From assembly GCF_014652415.1 (NCBI RefSeq), contig NZ_BMYT01000007.1, forward strand, positions 131,833 through 195,832: DNA of 64,000 bases. Reading direction: 5' to 3'. The notes beneath the pieces are model-generated. The model was given only the letters and a program-made list of their open reading frames with translations. It did not search any database and was not told where the DNA came from. Positions 26,364 through 34,995 of the stretch are shown here, piece by piece. Every line of letters starts with the position of its first letter. Position 1 is the stretch's first letter. Position numbers and translations under genes: made by a program. The DNA comes from Affinundibacterium macrobrachii (GTDB taxonomy: Bacteria > Pseudomonadota > Gammaproteobacteria > Burkholderiales > Burkholderiaceae_D).

Positions 26364-28139
26364 TTAATAGGCTAAGGCACGCCCATCAGGATTGCGTGGG
26401 TCGGCAAAAGCTTCCAAACCATCCGCAGTGATTTTAATCGTCTGAGTGCGTCCCATCGAACGTCCTAACGAAAACTTGTGGCCTTTCTGTTTCAAAATTT
26501 CCAAGGTGTCCGCATTAAAGCCTCGCTCCATCCGAATTACGTCAGGTTCCCATTGGTGGTGCAGGCGTGGCGCAATGCTGGCCTCGGCTGGATTTAATTG
26601 ATGATCGATGACATTCAGAATAATCTGCAAAGTGGTGGTGATGATGCGACTACCACCAGGGCTGCCCGTCACCAAGAATGGTTTGCCATCTTTCAATACC
26701 ATGGTCGGTGTCATCGAGCTTAATGGACGTTTTTTGGAGGCGACTGAATTTGCCTCACCACCAACTAAACCAAAGGCGTTCGGTACGCCTGCTTTGACTG
26801 AGAAATCATCCATTTCGTTGTTGAGTGTGATCCCTGTGCCAGTGGCGACGATACCGCTACCAAACAATAAATTGAGTGTGTAGGTGGTGGCGACAACATT
26901 GCCGTATTTGTCAGCAACCGAGTAATGTGTAGTTTGATCACTTTCATAAGGCAGCGGTTTGCCGGGTTTGATTTGCGTAGATGACGTGGCGCGATCTGGG
27001 TTGATATGTTGAACTAATTCATCCGCATATTTTTTTGAAGTCAGACCGGTCACAGGTACTTTGACAAAATCTGGATCGCCTAAGTACTCAGCGCGATCTG
27101 CATAGGCTAATTTCATTACTTCCGTTAAGGTATGGATATTTTGCGCGCTATTCAAACCTTGTTTGCCAATCGGGAAGTGCTCCAGCATATTCAACATTTG
27201 TATCACGTGTACACCACCAGAACTTGGGGGCGGCATTGAAACTACCTGATAACCACGGTAATTCCCCGTAACAGGCAGGCGTTCTACTGCCTGATAATTT
27301 TTCATATCATCGGCACTAATCATGCCACCGTGCTTCTTCATTTCAGCGACGATCTTTTGCGCAATGCTGCCTTCATAAAATGCTTTTGGCCCTTGCTGTG
27401 CGATCAAACGCAGTGAATTTGCTAAATCTTTTTGTACTAATTTTTCGCCGGCACGAAGAGGGCGATCTCCTTTAAAAAAGATCGCGCGGCTAGATTCCCA
27501 TTTGCCTAATTGATTGCGACTAGCTTCCAATAATTGTGCCAGATGCGGAGTCACTTCAAAGCCTTGCTCCGCAAGTTTGATTGACGGTGCGATCAAGTCT
27601 TTTAAGGACATTGTGCCGTATTTGCGCAATGCAAGATCAAGCCCAGCAACAGTTCCGGGAATGCCGACTGCGAGGTGGGAAGAAGTCGAGCTACCCGGAA
27701 TAATTTTGCCACTCGCATCGAGGAACATATCGCGATGGGCTAAGGCGGGTGCTAATTCACGAAAATCTAAGGCGATATTTTTTCCACTTTTGGCATCGTG
27801 TATCAGCATAAAACCACCGCCACCGATGTTTCCTGCATGTGGCAACACTACCGCCAGCGCAAAGCCTACTGCAACGGCAGCATCCACCGCATTGCCACCA
27901 CGTTTTAAGACATTTAAACCGACTTGGCTCGCTAAACCTTGCTCACTAGAGACGATGCCATTTTTTGCCCGCACTGGGCTGAGAATGTCGTAGCTAGTGT
28001 CATATTGAATTTGCGCACCAGTGCTTTGTACACTGGTACTTTGCGCATAGCTTGTTTGGATGATGCCGACTTGTGAGACGGTGAATACGCTGGCTATGAC
28101 AGCGATTGAAGCGAGACGAAACTTTTTGATTGAAGACAC
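26364..28139 (-). CDS. ggt: Gamma-glutamyltranspeptidase (exported precursor)
   Basis: Cleaves the gamma-glutamyl bond of glutathione and related compounds in the periplasm. The 591-residue precursor has a signal peptide (to YAQ, about residue 33). The large subunit contains GGNAVDAAVA and GGGGFMLIHD. Autocleavage is expected before Thr403 in DQTTHYSV, giving a small subunit with NNEMDDFS and GSPGGSRIITTTLQ. The start is GTG at 28139 with AAGGA upstream. It lies downstream of rplY but behind a terminator and with 278 bp between, so it is probably transcribed alone. Confidence 0.94.
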   Translation of the reverse strand: MSSIKKFRLASIAVIASVFTVSQVGIIQTSYAQSTSVQSTGAQIQYDTSYDILSPVRAKNGIVSSEQGLASQVGLNVLKRGGNAVDAAVAVGFALAVVLPHAGNIGGGGFMLIHDAKSGKNIALDFRELAPALAHRDMFLDASGKIIPGSSTSSHLAVGIPGTVAGLDLALRKYGTMSLKDLIAPSIKLAEQGFEVTPHLAQLLEASRNQLGKWESSRAIFFKGDRPLRAGEKLVQKDLANSLRLIAQQGPKAFYEGSIAQKIVAEMKKHGGMISADDMKNYQAVERLPVTGNYRGYQVVSMPPPSSGGVHVIQMLNMLEHFPIGKQGLNSAQNIHTLTEVMKLAYADRAEYLGDPDFVKVPVTGLTSKKYADELVQHINPDRATSSTQIKPGKPLPYESDQTTHYSVADKYGNVVATTYTLNLLFGSGIVATGTGITLNNEMDDFSVKAGVPNAFGLVGGEANSVASKKRPLSSMTPTMVLKDGKPFLVTGSPGGSRIITTTLQIILNVIDHQLNPAEASIAPRLHHQWEPDVIRMERGFNADTLEILKQKGHKFSLGRSMGRTQTIKITADGLEAFADPRNPDGRALAY

Positions 28140-28363
28140 AAGGAAATTCCTTTAGCGTGGGCAGCGGTCACAATCTAGTTTCAATTGTGAGCGATGATTT
28201 GGTGAAGTCTTGATTGTCGCTAAGTCGGGCAGATATGTCGAGAATTGCTTACTGAAATTGTCGCGCGTCGATTGAAAAGACGGTGCTAAAAGTGATTTTT
28301 AGAGATTAATTATTTAAAAATAATTTGAAAAATTAAACTCGGGTCGTAAAAAATTTGTGGCAT

Positions 28364-28392
28364 AAAAAAAGCCACCTGCGAGGGTGGCTTTT
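28364..28392. terminator. Bidirectional terminator after rplY
   Basis: AAAAGCCACC / GGTGGCTTTT form a 10-bp stem with a TGCGAG loop. T-runs are available on both strands. It ends the minus-strand prs-rplY transcript 26 bp after the rplY stop. Confidence 0.9.
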
Positions 28393-28417
28393 CAATTTAA
28401 AAGAAAAAACTTTTAAA

Positions 28418-29005
28418 TTATTTTGCTTCAGCGTCTGCAGAAGTTGCGCCAGCTGGTTTAACAGCGATAGCAACAGTTGCATCGTCACCGTGCACTACAG
28501 CAGAAACGCCTTTTGGCAATTTCAATGCGGATACGTGTACAGATTGACCTGCTTCCAATTTGGACAAGTCAACTTCGATGAATTCTGGCAAGTCTGCTGG
28601 CAAGCATTCTACGTCCAATTCAACCGCAACGTGACTGATCACAGCAGAAGACAATTTAACAGCAGGAGAAACTTCTGCGTTAATGAAGTGCAGAGGTACT
28701 TTTACATGGATCTTTTTGTTTGGATCAACACGTTGGAAGTCCGCGTGCAATACCAATTGTTTAAACGCGTGCATTTGGAAATCGCGCAACAATACTTTTT
28801 CTACTTTGCCATCTACATCCATGTCGAGAATGGAAGAGTGGAATACTTCTTTTTTCAATGCATGGAACAAAGCATTGTGATCCAAAGAGATATTCACTGC
28901 TGGCTCTGTACCACCGTAGATGATGCCAGGTGTTTGACCAGCATTACGCAGGCGGCGGCTCGCTCCGGTGCCCTGTTCTTTACGTGCAAATGCGACTACT
29001 TTCAT
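28418..29005 (-). CDS. rplY: 50S ribosomal protein L25 / general stress protein Ctc
   Basis: Binds 5S rRNA in the large ribosomal subunit. The 195-residue form has the N-terminal L25 domain ([23 protein letters not shown]) plus the C-terminal TL5/Ctc beta domain, ending in an Ala-rich tail. ATG 29005 is chosen because GGAG lies upstream and the protein begins [12 protein letters not shown] as in relatives; the in-frame extension to 29038 is not supported. It follows prs in the usual order. The pth gene, normally next in Burkholderiales, is absent here. Confidence 0.96.
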   Translation of the reverse strand: MKVVAFARKEQGTGASRRLRNAGQTPGIIYGGTEPAVNISLDHNALFHALKKEVFHSSILDMDVDGKVEKVLLRDFQMHAFKQLVLHADFQRVDPNKKIHVKVPLHFINAEVSPAVKLSSAVISHVAVELDVECLPADLPEFIEVDLSKLEAGQSVHVSALKLPKGVSAVVHGDDATVAIAVKPAGATSADAEAK

Positions 29006-29122
29006 TTTAATACTCCAAAATAAGCAATGTCTTTTCAATTAACACTGCGTTGACTTTCCCGCGACCAGGAAAGTGAAAAAGCTGCTAAGTATCGAAATAC
29101 TTAACAGCCGAAAAATCGATCT

Positions 29123-30079
29123 TTATTCAGAGAACAAAGAAATAACAGACTCGCCTTTCGTGATGCGGCGGAAAGTCTCCGCTAACAAGCTATCACAAGA
29201 TAACTGACGAATTTTTGTACAAGCTTGTGCGGCTGCTGACAATGGGATAGTGTCAGTGACCACCAATTCATCCAATGGTGAATTGTTGATGCGATCAATT
29301 GCAGGGCCAGACAAAACTGGATGCGTACAATACGCCAATACTTTTTTCGCGCCGCGCTCTTTCAATACTTCGGCTGCTTTGGTCAAAGTACCTGCTGTAT
29401 CAACCATGTCATCCATAATGACGCAGTTACGACCTTCAACTTCACCGATGATATTCATCACTTCAGACACATTCGCCTTTGGACGACGTTTATCGATAAT
29501 CGCCAAATCGCAACCTAAACGTTTTGCCAATGCACGCGCACGAACAACGCCACCAACGTCAGGAGAAACGACTAATAAATCATCGTAATTCTTTGCAACC
29601 AAATCACCTAACAAGATCGGTGATGCATAAATATTATCTACTGGAATATCAAAGAAACCTTGGATTTGATCTGCGTGTAAATCCATAATCAACACACGAC
29701 CAACACCTGCTTCTTCCAACATATTCGCTACTACTTTGGCAGAAATCGCCACCCGTGCAGAGCGAGGACGGCGATCTTGACGTGCATAACCAAAGTAAGG
29801 AATTGCTGCAGTAATACGACCAGCTGAGGCGCGCTTCAAAGCGTCTACCATCAACATGATTTCCATCAAATTATCATTCGTTGGCGCACATGTTGATTGC
29901 AACACAAAAACATCTTTACCGCGGACGTTTTCGTTGATTTCGACCATCACTTCGCCATCAGAAAACTTGGAAACGTCTGCTTTACCAAGGCGAATACCGA
30001 GTTGCTTTGCAACACCTGCCGCTAAAGCAGGATTGGCATTACCAGTAAAGACCATCATGTTGTCGAGAGCGTGTGCCAT
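29123..30079 (-). CDS. prs: Ribose-phosphate pyrophosphokinase
   Basis: Makes PRPP from ribose-5-phosphate and ATP for nucleotide, histidine and tryptophan synthesis. The 318-residue product has normal length. Motifs are [20 protein letters not shown], the ATP-binding [10 protein letters not shown] and the PRPP loop [13 protein letters not shown]. The start at 30079 gives [17 protein letters not shown], with AGGTGA upstream; the frame to 30112 is dismissed. It lies downstream of tRNA-Gln behind a hairpin, and upstream of rplY. Confidence 0.97.
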   Translation of the reverse strand: MAHALDNMMVFTGNANPALAAGVAKQLGIRLGKADVSKFSDGEVMVEINENVRGKDVFVLQSTCAPTNDNLMEIMLMVDALKRASAGRITAAIPYFGYARQDRRPRSARVAISAKVVANMLEEAGVGRVLIMDLHADQIQGFFDIPVDNIYASPILLGDLVAKNYDDLLVVSPDVGGVVRARALAKRLGCDLAIIDKRRPKANVSEVMNIIGEVEGRNCVIMDDMVDTAGTLTKAAEVLKERGAKKVLAYCTHPVLSGPAIDRINNSPLDELVVTDTIPLSAAAQACTKIRQLSCDSLLAETFRRITKGESVISLFSE

Positions 30080-30175
30080 GAGATCACCTAAGGGAATTAA
30101 AAAGCCATGCAAGACAGAAAATGCATCATCACGCTTAGAATTCTTGTTGTAATGATTACTGAAAAAACTGCCGTT

Positions 30176-30217
30176 AAAAACCGAAAAGCCGCCGCATCAT
30201 TTTGTATGCGGCGGCTT
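30176..30217 (-). terminator. Hairpin between tRNA-Gln and prs
   Basis: AAGCCGCCGCAT 30186-30197 and ATGCGGCGGCTT 30206-30217 form a perfect 12-bp stem. Read on the minus strand it is followed by TTTTCGGTTTTT. It should end the transcript carrying tRNA-Gln, or partly limit transcription into prs. Confidence 0.85.
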
Positions 30218-30227
30218 GGGAATTAAA

Positions 30228-30304
30228 TGGCAGGGGAAAAAGGATTCGAACCTTTGCATGCCGGAATCAAAATCCGGTGCCTTAACCAGCTTGGCGATTC
30301 CCCT
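30228..30304 (-). tRNA. tRNA-Gln (anticodon TTG)
   Basis: The minus strand folds as a complete tRNA: acceptor AGGGGAA/TTCCCCT, D-arm GCC...GGC, anticodon stem CCGGA/TCCGG with loop TTTTGAT (anticodon TTG, reading CAA), and T-arm AAAGG-TTCGAAT-CCTTT. Discriminator G and encoded CCA follow (30228-30231). It sits between ispE and prs, the standard position in Burkholderiales. Confidence 0.96.
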
Positions 30305-30405
30305 ACACAACCGTTTATCAATTGCTTAGTTCATTTTGATATTCAGCGAAGCCGCTATTTTATCTTGAAATCTGCAATCAACCAAATTTTTTATTATGCG
30401 CGCTA

Positions 30406-31278
30406 TCAATTTATTTTTGAATTGATAGGATGATGTTGTAATGCTTTAGCAATCCATGATGTCCATCGATTCGGTACTTGTTGCACTACTTTTTTTGCTG
30501 CGTCTTCACTTGGAAAAGCGCAAAAAGCACAAGAACCAGAACCTGTCATCTTGGCATCACCCTGATTTATTTCAAATTGTTTTAGCCAATTTATGACTGC
30601 GGCAATTTCTGGGTGTAAAGCACAAGCAACAGCTTGCATATCGTTTTTCCACTCAACATTCGCTGCACTGGAAAAGTCCGCTATTCTGACGGGCTTCGTG
30701 TTTCTTGTCAACTCTTTGGATGAAAAAATTGTCGGTGTTGGTACGTGCACACCCGGCTCTATCACCACGAACCACTGGTCAGGCGTTGATACTGCTTGGA
30801 TTTGTTCACCGATACCTTCAACAAAGGCATTTTCACCAAAAATGAAGAACGGAACGTCGGCGCCCAGTTGCAAGCCCAGTTGCATCAATGTTTCTTTGCT
30901 CAGATTGCATTGCCATAGCTTATTCAGTGCAAGTAAAGTGGTGGCAGCATCGGACGAACCACCACCTACACCACCACCCATAGGCAAGCATTTATGTAAA
31001 TAGATATCTGCACCTTGTTGAATATTGCAGTGTTGTTGTAATAGTTTGGCAGCGCGAACCACCAGATCATTTTCTTCCGGTACACCGTGAACCTGATTTA
31101 ATCGATGAATTTGACTATCTGCTCGGACGTAAAAATCAAGACTGTCACAGCGATCAATTAACTGAAAGACGCTTTGTAAAAGATGATAGCCATCGGCACG
31201 ACGACCGATGATGTGTAAGAACAGGTTTAATTTAGCTGGTGCTGGGCACGCTAGCAGTTGAGGCAAATTGGTCGTCAT
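30406..31278 (-). CDS. ispE: 4-diphosphocytidyl-2-C-methyl-D-erythritol kinase
   Basis: Phosphorylates CDP-methylerythritol in the MEP route to isoprenoids. The 290-residue GHMP kinase shows PAPAKLNLFLHIIGRRADGYHLLQS at the N-terminus, the ATP loop PMGGGVGGGSSDAAT near 97-111, and a C-terminal MTGSGSCAFCAF motif. The start lies 4 bp after the lolB stop, so the genes are probably co-transcribed. tRNA-Gln follows. Confidence 0.96.
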   Translation of the reverse strand: MTTNLPQLLACPAPAKLNLFLHIIGRRADGYHLLQSVFQLIDRCDSLDFYVRADSQIHRLNQVHGVPEENDLVVRAAKLLQQHCNIQQGADIYLHKCLPMGGGVGGGSSDAATTLLALNKLWQCNLSKETLMQLGLQLGADVPFFIFGENAFVEGIGEQIQAVSTPDQWFVVIEPGVHVPTPTIFSSKELTRNTKPVRIADFSSAANVEWKNDMQAVACALHPEIAAVINWLKQFEINQGDAKMTGSGSCAFCAFPSEDAAKKVVQQVPNRWTSWIAKALQHHPINSKIN

Positions 31279-31282
31279 GATC

Positions 31283-31936
31283 TTATTGTGCCGACGGTTC
31301 TATGATGATCTTAATTTTCACTTCACCCAGTTCTTCCGTGTATCGTTGTAAATCGATGCGCTTGGGACGGATAGTGCCAGCATCTTCTTGCCAACTGATA
31401 AATTGTAACTGCCATCCTTGGCTCTGTATTTGAAAATAATCTTGCACCGGCACAGCAACAAACTTCCCATTTGCTTGAATATCAAAGCCTTGTAGCCAGC
31501 CTTTTAATCCTGTTACGGGAATCGTCCAACCCAAATTTTCAGTTAACAACTGCTCAATATCTGGTGCGCTGCGTGGTTCTTGTTTGGCTTGTGTTAGCAC
31601 GGCACCTTGTGCATTTTGTTGTACGGTAGCGATGGTTTGACCCAAAGGTGAACTTAGGGTAATAGTGAGTTCCTGCGGCGCTTGCTGCCACTCAAAGCTG
31701 GTACTAATTGTTTCGGTTTGTTCGCGTTGCTGGTATTGAATCGAAATACGTCCAGTAAATTGTACTTGTTCTTGCATAGTTCTCGGCTGGCTATGCTGTG
31801 CGTTCGAAAACTTTGGTGATGTACTGCAAGCGCTTAGTAAGCTGGCAAATAAGCTAGCGCAGCATGCGAGTATAAAAAATCTCGTGTAGGTTGAATATGT
31901 GGCGAGGCCAAATAAGTGTGACTCGTTTTTTAACAT
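31283..31936 (-). CDS. lolB: Outer-membrane lipoprotein LolB
   Basis: Receives lipoproteins from LolA and inserts them in the outer membrane. ATG 31936 gives a 217-residue precursor with a long signal ending SLLSAC, the lipobox; the frame extends to a TTG at 32008 but that adds an unneeded leader. The body has RISIQYQQREQTETISTSFEWQ and LGQTIATVQQ, typical of LolB's half-open beta barrel. The order TPR gene-lolB-ispE supports the call. Confidence 0.88.
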   Translation of the reverse strand: MLKNESHLFGLATYSTYTRFFILACCASLFASLLSACSTSPKFSNAQHSQPRTMQEQVQFTGRISIQYQQREQTETISTSFEWQQAPQELTITLSSPLGQTIATVQQNAQGAVLTQAKQEPRSAPDIEQLLTENLGWTIPVTGLKGWLQGFDIQANGKFVAVPVQDYFQIQSQGWQLQFISWQEDAGTIRPKRIDLQRYTEELGEVKIKIIIEPSAQ

Positions 31937-32109
31937 GGAAAATAATCGTAATCTAAAAAATGCGCAATAAAACTGGGAAATAAACTGCGAGATAAAACTG
32001 AGAAGCAAAGTTGCAAGGGAAACGCGAGTTTATGCTGCATTAACAATTTCAGCATCAAGGCATTTTCGTAGCAATGAAAAGTATGAAGTAAAGTTCAGTA
32101 ACATTCGCC

Positions 32110-33939
32110 TTAAGGTAAATTTAATTCGAGTCTCTCCAGCGTGCTTTTAAGTAGCGCATTGTTGGGATCTTTTTTACGTGCTGCTGCAAATAGTTGTAGC
32201 GCTTCTTCTTTCTTACTTTGTACCCATAAAATCTCTGCTAGGTGCACCGACACATCGGCATCTTGCCGCATGCCCAATGATAAACGGATGTACTTTTCCG
32301 CATCAGTAAATTGTTTTAAACGATATTTGACCCAGCCCAAGCTATCCAAAATGTAAGGGTCATTCGGGCTTAATTGATTGGCGGCTTCGATTAAAGCTAA
32401 GGCTTCGTCTAATTGTACATTTCTATCGGCATAGGAATAGCCAAGTGCGTTATAGGCGAGGGCATTATTTGGTGCAATTTGTATTAACTGCTTCAGCGCC
32501 ATCTCCATTTCTGGGTAATGCTTCATTGATTCTGCCAACATCGCAAAGTCGTACAGCAATTCGGCGCTGCGCGGGAATTCGCTGAGTGCCATTTGTAATA
32601 AGACAAATGCCTCTGTACTTTGTCCTGCATCACGCATGATTTGCGCTTCTGTTTGAAGCAATAAAACTTGCTCCTTGTCTTGTCTTGCAGTGATCGTTTG
32701 TAAAAATTGACGTGCTTGCAGAAACTTCTGCTCACTCGCCATCAGTAAAGCGCGACGCATTTGAATGGTGAACCATGCTGGGTTTTTGCCATCGTCGGAT
32801 TCGATCTTACTTAACCAAGTATCGGCGCTTTGTTTGTCATTGCGTTGTAATGCGATTTGCGCAAGGCCAATGTACGCAGTGCTATTGTCTTCGTCCTTTC
32901 CAAACGCGCTTAGGAGTTGTTTGAAATAAGACTCAGCGGTATCAAGTTGTCCCATCTCCATTTCGATGGTGGCCAAGGTGTGTAGCGTTTGTGCCTTACT
33001 TAATGTCGTTTTATTGGGATCTTTTAAAAAGCTCAAGAACTCAGCCTTCGCTAAGGCGAACTGTTTGCTATCCATCAGCATGGTGGCGTAGGCTAGGCGT
33101 ACTTCTTTGGCGTTGGGATAACGTTTGAGAAAGTCGGCAACTAACTCAAATGCATCTGCTTTATCAGAGGCGTTTGCTAGGGTTAGTATCGCCAGTTCTG
33201 AGCTAGGCTCTAGGGCTAAGGCCGCTTTAGCTTCTTGTTGTGCGCGCTCGATATCGTCAGCGCGATACGCTGCGCGTGAGATTGCAATATGTCGGTCAAT
33301 GCTATTCGGTTCCGATGCGAGTATTTTTTCTAAGCTAACTAAGGCAGCTTGTTTGTTGTTGGTTCGATTTAAACTGCGTTGCGCTTGATGGATAAGATTG
33401 GGTTTTTCTTCCGCGCTACTTTTCTTCAGTAGCTCGCCAAAAAAACTTTCCATCGCCAAATAATCATTTTTGATTTCTAACAAGCTTAGATAGTATTGAT
33501 CCGCTTCTTGTGAGTTTGGTGCCAGCTCACGCCAAAGGCGTACTGCCGCCATTGATTCATTGATTTGACGTGCAGACATCGCGATTTCGGCAGCGCGTTT
33601 TGCTAATCGCGGATCGCTGGTTTGTTGGGCTAATCCCATGATGGTGACGAACGGACCTTGCCATTCGCCGCGTTGCAATGCGATATCAGATGCTGTTAAT
33701 TTGAACAAAACATCTTTTGATAATCCGGAATCCGATGGTTTCTGTTCGGCTTGCTTTGACTTTTTCGGAGATTTAACTGGTGTGCTATTTTTATTTTTCT
33801 TGCTGATGGGCTTTGAATAAGGAATCTTTTCTTTACTACTATGGGCTTCGTTGGATTGTGCATTGGCAAGTTGATTTACAGTCAGGATCACACAAAATGA
33901 AGAAAGTAGGTGATGAATGCAAGATTTGGTTATTTTCAT
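32110..33939 (-). CDS. Exported tetratricopeptide-repeat protein
   Basis: A 609-residue TPR protein with a signal peptide (MKITKSCIHHLLSSFCVILTVNQLANA) and a Lys/Ser/Pro-rich stretch just after it. About ten TPR-like helical pairs follow; the clearest C-terminal ones are ALAYNALGYSYADRN, PYILDSLGWVKYRLKQ and VSVHLAEILWVQSKKEEALQ. It is a conserved neighbour of lolB in Burkholderiales, and a scaffold role in outer-membrane assembly is plausible but unproven. ATG 33939 is preferred over 34008 because of the signal peptide. It is divergent from mutM, with 151 bp between the two starts. Confidence 0.82.
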   Translation of the reverse strand: MKITKSCIHHLLSSFCVILTVNQLANAQSNEAHSSKEKIPYSKPISKKNKNSTPVKSPKKSKQAEQKPSDSGLSKDVLFKLTASDIALQRGEWQGPFVTIMGLAQQTSDPRLAKRAAEIAMSARQINESMAAVRLWRELAPNSQEADQYYLSLLEIKNDYLAMESFFGELLKKSSAEEKPNLIHQAQRSLNRTNNKQAALVSLEKILASEPNSIDRHIAISRAAYRADDIERAQQEAKAALALEPSSELAILTLANASDKADAFELVADFLKRYPNAKEVRLAYATMLMDSKQFALAKAEFLSFLKDPNKTTLSKAQTLHTLATIEMEMGQLDTAESYFKQLLSAFGKDEDNSTAYIGLAQIALQRNDKQSADTWLSKIESDDGKNPAWFTIQMRRALLMASEQKFLQARQFLQTITARQDKEQVLLLQTEAQIMRDAGQSTEAFVLLQMALSEFPRSAELLYDFAMLAESMKHYPEMEMALKQLIQIAPNNALAYNALGYSYADRNVQLDEALALIEAANQLSPNDPYILDSLGWVKYRLKQFTDAEKYIRLSLGMRQDADVSVHLAEILWVQSKKEEALQLFAAARKKDPNNALLKSTLERLELNLP

Positions 33940-34090
33940 TCGAGTCTGGATAAATGAGAGAATTGCTGAAGCTAGGTACAATAGCCCGTTGAGTGAAGCT
34001 TGATGCAAATGATTTTACGCTGAAATGTAACGCGATTTGTGTCAACTTGTATATGCCCTGTAACGCTAAGTTTGCCGATGAGAGAGTTTT

Positions 34091-34912
34091 ATGCCGGAAT
34101 TACCAGAGGTTGAAGTCACGCGATTAGGCGTGAATCCCCATGTCGAAGGAAAGACGGTAACAGAATTAATATTGCGACGCGATGGTTTGCGTTGGCCTTT
34201 TCCTGCCAATTTGCGAGAATTGATTTTGCATCAAACCATCTTATCCACAGGCAGGCGCGGTAAGTATCTCCTTTTACATTTTCATCACGGTAGTCTGCTC
34301 ATCCATCTTGGGATGTCAGGCAATCTGCGCATTATGCCCTCCACAACGCCGCCGCAAAAACACGATCATGTTGATATTTTGTTGGGCGAACAAATGATGC
34401 GGCTAACCGATCCGCGTCGTTTTGGTGCCGTTCTTTGGCATGATCATGCAGATGGCGCGTTAGAAGAACATCTTTTGTTGCGTCATCTAGGAGTTGAACC
34501 ATTAAGCGATCAATTTAGTCCCGAATTGCTGTTTAAGCAGACACGGCAGCGCAATGCAGCCATTAAACAAGTATTGCTGGCGGGTGATGTGGTGGTTGGT
34601 GTTGGTAATATTTATGCATCAGAAAGCTTGTTTCGAGCGGGCATTAATCCTAAAACCGCAGCGAATCGTATTAGCTTAAAGCGTTATCAAGCTTTGGCGA
34701 TTGCGATTCGGGAAATTCTGGCACAAGCGATTAGTCGTGGTGGTAGCAGCCTAAAAGATTTTGTTGGTGCAGACGGAAAAACCGGGTATTTTCAACAGTC
34801 TTATTTTGTTTATGATCGTGCGGGTGAGCCTTGTCGTGTTTGTCAAGGGACAATTAGACACATTACACAAGGTCAACGTAGCAGCTTTTATTGTGTAAAT
34901 TGTCAAAAATGA
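34091..34912 (+). CDS. mutM: Formamidopyrimidine-DNA glycosylase
   Basis: Removes 8-oxoguanine and other oxidised purines. The 273-residue product starts MPELPEVEVTR, with the catalytic Pro2/Glu3. It has the beta-lyase Lys region in HHGSLLIHLGMSG, the H2TH motif GVGNIYASESLFRAGI and a C-terminal zinc finger CRVC...CVNC. All catalytic features are present. mutY, which acts in the same GO repair route, lies 3.4 kb downstream on the same strand. Confidence 0.97.
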   Translation: MPELPEVEVTRLGVNPHVEGKTVTELILRRDGLRWPFPANLRELILHQTILSTGRRGKYLLLHFHHGSLLIHLGMSGNLRIMPSTTPPQKHDHVDILLGEQMMRLTDPRRFGAVLWHDHADGALEEHLLLRHLGVEPLSDQFSPELLFKQTRQRNAAIKQVLLAGDVVVGVGNIYASESLFRAGINPKTAANRISLKRYQALAIAIREILAQAISRGGSSLKDFVGADGKTGYFQQSYFVYDRAGEPCRVCQGTIRHITQGQRSSFYCVNCQK

Positions 34913-34995
34913 GCCAGAATGTCGTATTGTTGGGTTTCTTAAAGAAAACAAAGTCGCAACTCGACCTGCGGTAAAAGAATAAATTTGAGGATGCT

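Noticed and set aside
27514-27993. 159-codon plus-strand open frame within ggt
   Set aside because: Antisense shadow of a clear gamma-glutamyltranspeptidase gene; Ala/Pro/Ser-rich low-complexity translation.
28355-29023. 222-codon plus-strand open frame opposite rplY
   Set aside because: It mirrors the whole L25 gene, has an unnatural Phe/Cys/Gln-rich composition and no ribosome-binding site; L25 is certain.
30228-30304. tRNA-Gln gene as a phage or island attachment site
   Set aside because: No integrase, direct repeat of the tRNA 3' end or foreign gene block is next to it.
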